A stretch of DNA of 44,616 nucleotides, taken from assembly GCA_030427065.1 (NCBI GenBank), contig JAUHWU010000012.1, forward strand, positions 1-44,616, given 5' to 3'. This DNA comes from Gammaproteobacteria bacterium (GTDB lineage: Bacteria > Pseudomonadota > Gammaproteobacteria > Pseudomonadales > Pseudohongiellaceae). Positions 8,028 through 16,031 of this stretch are shown here, piece after piece. A program made the translations under genes and the position numbers. Numbering within the stretch: the first letter of the stretch is position 1; each line of letters opens with the position of its first letter. Under the pieces are notes generated by a model. That model was given only the letters and a program-made list of their open reading frames with translations. It was not told the DNA's origin and did not search any database.

Positions 8028-11000
8028 ATGGCCTCTTTTCGTTCAGTCTTCACTAACGCTTTCCTGCTTTGTCTATGCATGCCTGCTCATTGTGTACTGG
8101 CAGTGGAAGGTTATTACAGCTCACCCACTGCTCACAGTGGCCGTCTGGTATTTTCCTCGGAAGGTGACCTCTGGCGTCTTGACCCCGATGCCAGTGGGGC
8201 CATTCGCCTGACCACTCACGCTGAACTTGAATCAGATGCCAGCTTTTCCCCGGATGGTGAACAACTGGCTTTCGTTGCCAGCTTCAATGGCATCGCCCAG
8301 GTCTATGTGATGCCAATCGCTGGAGGCAGTCCCAAACAACTGACCTTTGAATCAGTGGCTGTCAGTGTCAGAGGCTGGTCGCCGGATGGCCGGATTCTCT
8401 ACACCAGTCGTAATATGGAAGGCAGCAGCCGGGTACTCGAACTACGTCTGGTTGATCCCCGGTCCGGCGCAATAGAGCGAATTGAGTTACGTTATGCCAC
8501 TACCGGCACCTTTGATGATAGCGGCCGTAATCTGTTCTTTACCCGGCATGGTGTGAGTACGGTCAGTGATAATGCCCGACTCTATCGCGGTGGCGGCACC
8601 TCGCAATTATGGCGTTTTGAGTTGGGTAGCGATGTAGAAGCTATCCGGCTGGCCCCTGATTTTGAAGGGCCAATCGAAACTCCCATGTTCTGGCAGGATC
8701 GCCTTTACTTCATCAGCGATGCCTCCGGCTATGACAATATCTGGTCCATGAATACCGCAGGCGAAGATATTCGTCGTCATACCAATTTCAGCACCTGGCG
8801 CCTGCAGGATGCAAGCCTGCAAAACGGGATAATCCACTACCAGCGAGGCGCCGATATCTATGCCTATGATCTGGCGAGTAATTCAGAGGAACTCATCAAC
8901 ATAGACCTGGCTACTGACGAACAACGCAGCAAGCGTCGCTGGATCGACACGCCCTTGCAATATTTCAGTGGTGCCAGTCTTGCCAGCACAGGCGAGAGAG
9001 TCGCCCTGACCGCCCGTGGCGCACTGACTGTTACCGGGACTGATGCCCGACGTCGCGTTGATATTTTGTTGCCCGGTGAAGGCAGGGCACGCAGTGCCCG
9101 TTTGGATAGCAAGGCCGAACAGGCCTATGCCATCGTCGACAGGAACGAGCGCGGAGAAATCTGGCGCTTCGCTGCAGATGGCAGCAGCAGTGAACAACTC
9201 ACCACCAATGCCGATGCCCATCGCTGGGAGATGGCAATATCTGCGGATGACCAGTGGCTTGTCCATCATGATAAAAAAGCCCGTCTGTGGAAGCTCAATC
9301 TGCAGACCGGAGAAAACAGCCTGATTTTGGCGCGACCCGGTCCGGAAGATAACGCGTTTCGTGATATGCAGTTTTCCTCTGACAATCGTTACCTGGTGTT
9401 TACCACCACCAGCACGCGTACGAATGGCTCTACAGTCTGGGTCCATGACCTGCAGGAAGGCAACACCCTTCAACTGACTGACGACAAGTATGTATCCTAT
9501 GCGCCTGCTTTTTCCCGGGACGGAGATTGGCTTTATTTCCTGTCAGAACGGCACTTTGATCCAACCCCTGGTTCGCCCTGGGGAGACCGTAACATGGGCG
9601 TGCAGTTTGACAATCGGGTGGGCATCTACGCCCTTAAGCTGAACCCTGCCAGCCGCTTCGGGTTCCAGGCCCCCGATGAATTGCATCCAGCTGAACCCGA
9701 GAAAACCGACAGTGAAGCCAAACAACCGGCAAACGACAATGCTGGCGTCGCTATTGACTGGGCCCAGGCCAGCCAGAATATATACACTGTGCCTTTAGCA
9801 CCCGGGAATTATTCCTCACTCCAGGTGAATGCCGAGCGCCTCTACTATCTGAGTCGGGAAGGAGAAGAAAGCGCGCTGTATAGTCTGGCCATCAGTAATG
9901 ACTCACCCGAACCCGAACTTTTCGCCAAGGCAGTGGCAAGCTTTCAGCTAGCCACCAGTGCTGACAAACTGTTACTGCAATATAGCGGTGTTTCGCCCTC
10001 CTTTGCTCTGGTTCCCACGGGTACAAAAGCACCGGAAGACCTGGCGGATTATCGGCTACGAACACAGGGCTGGCGCCTGGCTGTTGACCCGGTCAGTGAA
10101 TGGTCGCAACTTTTTCTTGATGGCTGGCGCCTGCATCGTGATTTTGCTTTTGATCCGCGTATGCGCGGAGTCGACTGGCAAGCAGTTCGAGACCGTTTGC
10201 TTCCCCTTGCCAGTCGTATCGGCCATCGTCAGGAACTGGCCAACCTGTTTACCCAGATGGCCCATGAAATCGGCATCCTGCATTCGCAGGTGCGTGATGG
10301 TGATATTCCCCGGGATGATGAAAACGGCCAGCTCGCGAGCCTCGGAGCACGCTATGCCCCTGCCAGCGATGGACTCGAAATTGTGCAGATTTATCAGGGT
10401 GAAACCGAATTACCGGACAGCCTTGGTCCCCTCAGCCAACCCGGAATCGACATTAACGCTGGCGACATCATTGTTGCGATCAACCGACAGACCATCAGCA
10501 CTCGCGCCGAGCTGGCGCAGGCCCTCATGTATCAGGCAGGAGAACAGGTACTGTTGGAAACCCGCCGTGGGGAAACCACTTACGAGCATATAGTGGTTCC
10601 GGTGAGCCTGTCCGATGAAGGCATGCTGCGTTATCGTGACTGGATTCTGGGCAAGGCCGGCATGGTGGCGGATGCCAGCGATGGCGAAATTGGTTACCTG
10701 CATTTACGCGCCATGGGTGGTGCTGATGTGGCACATTTTGCCCGCGAATACTTTGCCCAGAATCACCTTGATGGTCTGATTATTGATGTGCGTGATAATA
10801 ATGGCGGCAATGTCGACAGCATTATCCTGCAACAGCTACTACGCAAGGTCTGGTCCTTCTGGGGCAATGCTGAAGGTACGCCAAGCTATGGCTACAATAT
10901 GCAGGAAGCCTTTCGAGGCCACCTGGCGGTGCTGATTAATGCCGGCACCTATTCCGATGGAGAAACCTTTGCCGCTGGTATCAAGGCGCTGGAGCTCGCG

Positions 11001-11315
11001 CCATTGATTGGTGAGCGCACCGCCGGGGCTGGCATCTGGCTGGCCGACCGCAATCGGCTGGCTGATGGCGGCATTTCACGCGTAGCAGAATCCGCCCAGT
11101 TTGGTCTCGACGGACGCTGGTTAATAGAAGGCAGGGGTATTAGCCCGGATATTGAAGTGGTAGCCGAACCCCACAGCTTATTCAAGGGTGAAGATCAACA
11201 ACTGCAGGCGGCGATTGATTATTTACAAAACAGGATCGCTGAGCAGCCTATAGCGCCTTTGCAGGCAAATCCCTTACCACCTATTGGTGAACGTGGACAG
11301 GGAATCAGCGACTAG
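8028..11315 (+). CDS. tricorn-like S41 protease, exported
   Basis: A 1095-residue tricorn protease homologue. A signal peptide (FLLCLCMPAHCVLA) is followed by beta-propeller blades of WD40/TolB type (GRLVFSSEGDLWRLDPD, SFSPDGEQLAFVASFNG) over roughly residues 30-620. A helical segment contains the likely charge-relay His752 (GILHSQV). A PDZ domain covers about 785-860 and an S41 domain about 880-1070 with nucleophile Ser976 in YSDGETF. In archaeal tricorn the propellers feed peptides to the active site; the bacterial exported forms should degrade peptides in the periplasm. The ribosome site GAAGGAG precedes the ATG. It is a single gene ending in a strong terminator. Confidence 0.92.
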   Translation: MASFRSVFTNAFLLCLCMPAHCVLAVEGYYSSPTAHSGRLVFSSEGDLWRLDPDASGAIRLTTHAELESDASFSPDGEQLAFVASFNGIAQVYVMPIAGGSPKQLTFESVAVSVRGWSPDGRILYTSRNMEGSSRVLELRLVDPRSGAIERIELRYATTGTFDDSGRNLFFTRHGVSTVSDNARLYRGGGTSQLWRFELGSDVEAIRLAPDFEGPIETPMFWQDRLYFISDASGYDNIWSMNTAGEDIRRHTNFSTWRLQDASLQNGIIHYQRGADIYAYDLASNSEELINIDLATDEQRSKRRWIDTPLQYFSGASLASTGERVALTARGALTVTGTDARRRVDILLPGEGRARSARLDSKAEQAYAIVDRNERGEIWRFAADGSSSEQLTTNADAHRWEMAISADDQWLVHHDKKARLWKLNLQTGENSLILARPGPEDNAFRDMQFSSDNRYLVFTTTSTRTNGSTVWVHDLQEGNTLQLTDDKYVSYAPAFSRDGDWLYFLSERHFDPTPGSPWGDRNMGVQFDNRVGIYALKLNPASRFGFQAPDELHPAEPEKTDSEAKQPANDNAGVAIDWAQASQNIYTVPLAPGNYSSLQVNAERLYYLSREGEESALYSLAISNDSPEPELFAKAVASFQLATSADKLLLQYSGVSPSFALVPTGTKAPEDLADYRLRTQGWRLAVDPVSEWSQLFLDGWRLHRDFAFDPRMRGVDWQAVRDRLLPLASRIGHRQELANLFTQMAHEIGILHSQVRDGDIPRDDENGQLASLGARYAPASDGLEIVQIYQGETELPDSLGPLSQPGIDINAGDIIVAINRQTISTRAELAQALMYQAGEQVLLETRRGETTYEHIVVPVSLSDEGMLRYRDWILGKAGMVADASDGEIGYLHLRAMGGADVAHFAREYFAQNHLDGLIIDVRDNNGGNVDSIILQQLLRKVWSFWGNAEGTPSYGYNMQEAFRGHLAVLINAGTYSDGETFAAGIKALELAPLIGERTAGAGIWLADRNRLADGGISRVAESAQFGLDGRWLIEGRGISPDIEVVAEPHSLFKGEDQQLQAAIDYLQNRIAEQPIAPLQANPLPPIGERGQGISD

Positions 11316-11332
11316 GCTAATACAAAGACCTG

Positions 11333-11364
11333 AAAAAGGGGCGCTAGAGTGCCCCTTTCTTTTC
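11333..11364 (+). terminator. rho-independent terminator of the tricorn-like gene
   Basis: AAAGGGGC at 11335-11342 pairs perfectly with GCCCCTTT at 11351-11358 around an 8-base loop and is followed by CTTTTC. It lies just after the tricorn-like stop and before the GH3 gene. Confidence 0.8.
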
Positions 11365-11383
11365 AATAATGATGAGGCTCGCA

Positions 11384-13390
11384 ATGTTGATGAATAACAT
11401 GACGTACAAACTTCTACCACAATCTGTACGCGCGATCGCAATAGGTTTAACCACCTGCGCCAGCCTTGCCTGTTGTTCTTTATTTGCCCAACAAGCGGAA
11501 CTCGTTACTGAAAATCTGGAGTTATTGCAGGTCGACAACTATTTTTTCAAGGATCATAACAAGAATGGCAGACTGGATGATTATGAAGACTGGCGCCTGA
11601 GTGCTGAAGAGCGTGCCGCACATCTAGTCAGTTTGATGACTGTAGAGGAAAAAGCAGGTGCCATGCTGCATGGCACCCTGCCCATGGATCAGTCGCAAAC
11701 TCCTGACCAAGCTGGTTACGATTACCCTCGGTCAGAAGAGATAATTCGCAAGCGCAATATCAATCATTTGATTACCCGAATAAGTGGTAAGCCCGGGAAA
11801 ATTGCCGAACAAAATAATCACATACAAAAGTTGGCAGAAACTTCCCGCCTTGGCATTCCGGTCACTGTTAGTACCGATCCACGTCATCATTTTCAATTTA
11901 CCGAAGGCGCTTCAGTCGTCAATGCCGGGTTCTCACAATGGCCTGAAACCTTGGGTTTTGCAGCGCTCAGAGATCCGCAGTTGGTGAAGCAATTTGCAAA
12001 TATTGCGCGACAGGAATACCGGGCAACAGGAATCCATATGGGCCTGTCACCCCAGGCCGATCTGAGTACAGAGCCAAGATGGTCGCGCATTAACGGTACT
12101 TTTGGTGAAGATGCCGCATTAGCAAAAACACTGGTGCAGGCCTATGTAGAAGGATTCCAGAATGGCAGCGATGGTATTCATGCAGACAGTGTTTCCCTGG
12201 TGGTAAAACATTGGACCGGCTATGGCGCAGCAGCTGAAGGTTTTGACAGTCACAACTATTATGGTCGTTTCGCTGTCTTTCCTGGCAACAACTTTGATTA
12301 TCACGTGCTCCCTTTTGAAGGCGCCTTTGCGGCAAATGTCGCCGGCGTCATGCCTACCTATTCCATTCTGAAAGACTTATCGATTCAGGGAATCGAGGTG
12401 GAGCAGGTAGGTGCCGGATTTAATCGCTATTTGCTGACGGACATGTTGCGGGATCAATATGGATTTAGTGGAGTGATTCTTTCAGACTGGGGCATAACCA
12501 GGGACTGCGCCGAAGTCTGCCTGAACGGCAGGGATGCAGATGGCATACAGGAATTTAGTAATTTCTCTTCCGCCTGGGGAGTGATCGATCTGACAATGGA
12601 GCAGCGATTTGCAAAGGGAATTGATGCCGGCATTGATCAGTTTGGCGGCGTTGAGAATACTGATGTCCTGGCTTCAACGATAAGACAGAACATGGTTAGT
12701 GAGGAGCGTATAAACCTTTCTGTACGCAGGATTATGACGCAAAAATTTGCGCTTGGATTATTTGAAAAAGCCCTGGTGAATATTGATAAAAGCGTCGAAG
12801 TAGTTGGCAATCCGGTTTTTTACAAACGGTCAACAAAAATGCAAGGCCGATCATTGGTTCTGCTTCAGAATGAAAATGATTTGCTGCCAATAGGTAAAAC
12901 AAGGAGAACGCTTTATTTATATGGCATCAACGCCAGCATTGCTAAATCCTACGGATTTGAAATAGTCGATGATCCAGCAAAAGCAGATCTCGCCATTATA
13001 AGAGCCAATGCCCCTTTCCAGATCCTCCACCCTGATTATGTATTCGGACGTATGCAGCATGAAGGGGATCTATCATTCCGGGACGACAATCCAGAATACC
13101 AGTTGATTAAAAACGCCAGCGCCCAAGTACCAACCATTGTCACACTTTATCTTGATCGCCCGGGAATTTTGACCAATATCATCGATAAAGCGCAGGCCAT
13201 ACTGGGAAATTTCGGTATAAGTGATGAAGCGCTTATGGAAACCATCATCGGCAATATCTCTCCCGAGGGGAAACTGCCTTTTGAATTACCCGCCACAATG
13301 GAGAGTGTAAGACAGCAATATTCCGATGTGCCTTTCGATTCTCAAGACGAACTCTTTCCTTTTGGCTTTGGGCTTAAGTATCGCAAGTAG
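11384..13390 (+). CDS. glycoside hydrolase family 3 beta-glucosidase-like enzyme, exported
   Basis: A GH3 exo-acting glycosidase of 668 residues from the chosen ATG, which has GAGG 7-10 bases upstream; the frame also allows 11369. A signal peptide ends near CSLFAQ. An EF-hand-like calcium loop follows (DHNKNGRLDDYEDW). The N-terminal barrel carries the nucleophile Asp368 in VILSDWGI, and the second domain (RSLVLLQNENDLLPI) follows, ending in FPFGFGLKY. It should release glucose from beta-glucans or cello-oligosaccharides in the periplasm; the exact linkage is not readable. The glucokinase and sugar porter next to it complete a glucose-use pathway. Confidence 0.9.
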   Translation: MLMNNMTYKLLPQSVRAIAIGLTTCASLACCSLFAQQAELVTENLELLQVDNYFFKDHNKNGRLDDYEDWRLSAEERAAHLVSLMTVEEKAGAMLHGTLPMDQSQTPDQAGYDYPRSEEIIRKRNINHLITRISGKPGKIAEQNNHIQKLAETSRLGIPVTVSTDPRHHFQFTEGASVVNAGFSQWPETLGFAALRDPQLVKQFANIARQEYRATGIHMGLSPQADLSTEPRWSRINGTFGEDAALAKTLVQAYVEGFQNGSDGIHADSVSLVVKHWTGYGAAAEGFDSHNYYGRFAVFPGNNFDYHVLPFEGAFAANVAGVMPTYSILKDLSIQGIEVEQVGAGFNRYLLTDMLRDQYGFSGVILSDWGITRDCAEVCLNGRDADGIQEFSNFSSAWGVIDLTMEQRFAKGIDAGIDQFGGVENTDVLASTIRQNMVSEERINLSVRRIMTQKFALGLFEKALVNIDKSVEVVGNPVFYKRSTKMQGRSLVLLQNENDLLPIGKTRRTLYLYGINASIAKSYGFEIVDDPAKADLAIIRANAPFQILHPDYVFGRMQHEGDLSFRDDNPEYQLIKNASAQVPTIVTLYLDRPGILTNIIDKAQAILGNFGISDEALMETIIGNISPEGKLPFELPATMESVRQQYSDVPFDSQDELFPFGFGLKYRK

Positions 13391-13404
13391 TGAGTTGAGC
13401 CCTG

Positions 13405-13425
13405 TAAGTTGTAACCAGCAACTTA
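13405..13425. terminator. weak bidirectional hairpin between GH3 and glk
   Basis: TAAGTTG at 13405-13411 pairs with CAACTTA at 13419-13425. It sits between the convergent GH3 and glucokinase genes and touches the glucokinase stop. The stem is only 7 bases and lacks a T-run. Confidence 0.3.
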
Positions 13426-14370
13426 ATAGCTATTACCTTGACGGAGATAAGCCGCTGCCCCTAATAACCCAGGATGCTCCGCGGTTACGATAAAAGTAGG
13501 TATTTTTTCATTATAGGAACGGTAACGCCCTTTATCTTCAAAACGATTTCTAAATTCACTGGCCTTAACAAACCCGACAAATCTTGGCACTATGCCGCCG
13601 GCAATATATACCCCACCAAAAGATGCCGTTGCCAGCGCCAGACTGCCACAATAGGAACCGAGCATGGCGCAAAAAAGATTCAGCGTTTTCTCACAACTAG
13701 CAGACTCACCAGCAATAGCCAGATCACTTATCTGCTGCGCACTCAAGACTGGCGCATCGATATTCTCTATTTCGCAGATGGCTCCATGCAACTCCGCCAA
13801 ACCGGGACCGGATAAAATCCTTTCTACCGAAACGTGGCCATATTTGCGATGAAAAATACGCCATATTTCCTGCTCATAGGGTGTATTGGGGGCAAAGTCC
13901 ATATGACCACCTTCACCAGGTAATACCTGCAAGGCATCACCGATTTTTGCACGAATCGCCACGCCCAATCCGGTACCCGGACCGCATATCAAAGCCGTTT
14001 TATCAGGATCAATATTACCCGCCCCTACCTGAACCTTTTCACTTTCGGTCAGCAAAGGGATAGCAAGACCTATAGCATGGTAATCATTAATGATGTTCAG
14101 GGTTTTTAAAGACAACTGCTGTTTCAAGGCCCGGCCTGAAAAAGACCAGTTTAGATTGGTCATGGTCACCTGATCTTCCACCAGAGGACTGGCGATCGCT
14201 ATGCATAGACTAGTAACTTCAAGCTTATGCATTTTAATGTAGGATGAGAGGACCTCTGCAGGCCCGGAAAATTCCAGACATGACCATGACTCAATAGCTT
14301 TCAAAGCATGATTTTCATCAAGGGTCGCTATACGACAGTTCGTCCCTCCGATATCCATGACTACTTGCAT
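13423..14370 (-). CDS. glk: glucokinase
   Basis: A 315-residue Glk-type (non-ROK) glucokinase that phosphorylates glucose to glucose-6-phosphate with ATP in the cytoplasm. The phosphate motif MDIGGTNCR is at the N-terminus. The family signatures CGPGTGLGVA and PGEGGHMDFAP are present and the length is normal for the family. It is divergent from the sugar porter and convergent with GH3. The three genes together make a glucoside-use locus: glucose released outside, imported, then phosphorylated. No regulator gene is nearby. Confidence 0.92.
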   Translation of the reverse strand: MQVVMDIGGTNCRIATLDENHALKAIESWSCLEFSGPAEVLSSYIKMHKLEVTSLCIAIASPLVEDQVTMTNLNWSFSGRALKQQLSLKTLNIINDYHAIGLAIPLLTESEKVQVGAGNIDPDKTALICGPGTGLGVAIRAKIGDALQVLPGEGGHMDFAPNTPYEQEIWRIFHRKYGHVSVERILSGPGLAELHGAICEIENIDAPVLSAQQISDLAIAGESASCEKTLNLFCAMLGSYCGSLALATASFGGVYIAGGIVPRFVGFVKASEFRNRFEDKGRYRSYNEKIPTFIVTAEHPGLLGAAAYLRQGNSY

Positions 14371-14421
14371 TTTATTGCTGCGACTTTCGCCCCAAAAAAT
14401 TAGAGTTGCTGAAAATTAATC

Positions 14422-14486
14422 CGGATAAGTCTAACATTACTATTAGTGACCAGACTTAACGAATTTATAACTTGATTCGGATAAGT
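14422..14486. promoter_or_regulatory. repeat cluster in the glk/sugar-porter divergent region
   Basis: CGGATAAGT occurs at 14422-14430 and again at 14478-14486. In addition TAAGTCT at 14426-14432 forms an inverted repeat with AGACTTA at 14452-14458. Three TAAGT-type half-sites thus occupy the 133-base divergent region. This fits an operator for a shared sugar regulator, which is not encoded in the window. Confidence 0.45.
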
Positions 14487-14503
14487 TCATTCCCTTACTC
14501 TGC

Positions 14504-16012
14504 ATGTTGTCCTTTAGCCCAACAAATAAAAATAATTCACAGGCAAATGGTATGACAGCAGCAGACCCCCAACACACCAGAACCCCTATCCTTTTCATAA
14601 CAGCGGTAGTCGCCATGGGAGGATTATTATTTGGCTATGACACCGGTGTTATTTCTGGAAGTCAGCTCTACTTTACCGAGTTTTTCGGTTTAACAACAGG
14701 CGAGCAGGGCTGGGCAGTCAGCAGCGCCATATATGGCTGTCTGTTTGGCGCTTTAGCGAGCGGTTATCTTACAATACAGATCAGCCGCAAATATACCCTG
14801 CTGCTTTCGGCGCTGCTTTTTATAATCTCTGCCTGGGGCTCCGGCATGGCGAATTCACTGCTGGAACTTTCGATTTACCGAATTATCGGCGGCCTGGGAG
14901 TTGGCATGGCGTCCATGGCAGCCCCTATGTATATAGCAGAAATCTCGCCACCAAAAGAACGCGGACAAATGGTTTCCTATTATCAGCTCGCGGTTGTTAT
15001 CGGTTTTTTTGTAGTGTTTCTGGCCACCTATTTTATTGGTAATGGCAGCGTTAACTTTATTGCCTCAATAAATGAAAATGATCTGCATCGCTGGAATGTT
15101 GAACATGGCTGGCGAATCATGTTCTGGTCTGAATTAATTCCCGCGGGCCTGTTTTTTGTTTTGTTGTTTTTCGTTCCCCATACACCGCGCTGGCTGGCGT
15201 TAAAACAAAGAACCGACCAGGCCGCAGATGTACTGGCAAAAATTACATCCAACGCAGAAGAGGCCAGACTCGAGCTTGAAGATATCAAACTGTCATTTTC
15301 GGAAACTCGGGAACACCACAAAGTCACTTTAGCCTCGAAAGGAATCGCGTTTATATTATTTCTGGGCATCATGCTGTCCATTTTTCAACAAACCACCGGT
15401 ATCAATGCCATCCTTTATTATGGCGCAGAAATTTTCAGTAATGCACTGAGCTACGGCCCTGAAGACGCATTGAAGCAGCAGTTATGGACAGCCGGCGTCA
15501 ATCTGACATTCACCTTCATCGCTATTTTCAGTATCGACAGATGGGGAAGAAAACCATTGTTGCTCACGGGTATTGCTGGCATGTTCCTGGGCCTGAGCAT
15601 TCTGGCGTTAACTATTTACAGCAGGCAAATGGGCATAATTTCTTTACTGGCCATTCTGTTATTTATCGGCTCCTTCGCCATGTCCATGGGACCGGTGGTA
15701 TGGGTGCTGCTGTCAGAAATTTTTCCCAACACCATACGCAGTATCGCCATGTCTATTGCCGTTGCAGCCCAGTGGTTATTTAACGCCATCGTTGCCAACA
15801 GCTTCCCGGTTATTAATGGCAGCCAGCTGAACAATGAGACCTTTAACGGGGTACTGCCCTATCTGATTTTTGCCTCTTTTTGCCTGATCACTTTGGTCTT
15901 CGTCTGGCGCCTGGTACCAGAAACCAAAGGCAAAACCCTGGAAGAACTTGAAGCACTATGGACCGGTGAAAACGTTTTTCATGAGGCTGATGAAATTGAA
16001 CCCGACAAGTAA
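14504..16012 (+). CDS. MFS sugar porter (glucose/xylose type)
   Basis: A 502-residue 12-helix sugar porter of the major facilitator superfamily. Family marks are GGLLFGYDTGVISG in helix 1, QQTTGINAILYYG in helix 7, DRWGRKPLLL in the later loop, and PETKGKTLEELE at the end. It likely imports glucose or a related hexose by proton symport. The start at 14504 has a poor ribosome site; the ATG at 14552 (MTAAD) is an equally good choice because the first 16 residues look non-conserved. It is divergent from glk and shares its control region. Confidence 0.9.
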   Translation: MLSFSPTNKNNSQANGMTAADPQHTRTPILFITAVVAMGGLLFGYDTGVISGSQLYFTEFFGLTTGEQGWAVSSAIYGCLFGALASGYLTIQISRKYTLLLSALLFIISAWGSGMANSLLELSIYRIIGGLGVGMASMAAPMYIAEISPPKERGQMVSYYQLAVVIGFFVVFLATYFIGNGSVNFIASINENDLHRWNVEHGWRIMFWSELIPAGLFFVLLFFVPHTPRWLALKQRTDQAADVLAKITSNAEEARLELEDIKLSFSETREHHKVTLASKGIAFILFLGIMLSIFQQTTGINAILYYGAEIFSNALSYGPEDALKQQLWTAGVNLTFTFIAIFSIDRWGRKPLLLTGIAGMFLGLSILALTIYSRQMGIISLLAILLFIGSFAMSMGPVVWVLLSEIFPNTIRSIAMSIAVAAQWLFNAIVANSFPVINGSQLNNETFNGVLPYLIFASFCLITLVFVWRLVPETKGKTLEELEALWTGENVFHEADEIEPDK

Positions 16013-16031
16013 ATGAAACAGGGATAGATAT

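Noticed and set aside
9958-10593. Plus-strand 211-codon frame inside the tricorn-like gene
   Set aside because: Out-of-frame reading of the protease; no recognisable domain and full overlap.
11384-11520. Lipoprotein signal in the GH3 enzyme (SLACC)
   Set aside because: The residues before either Cys do not fit a normal lipobox; an ordinary signal peptide with cleavage near FAQ fits better.
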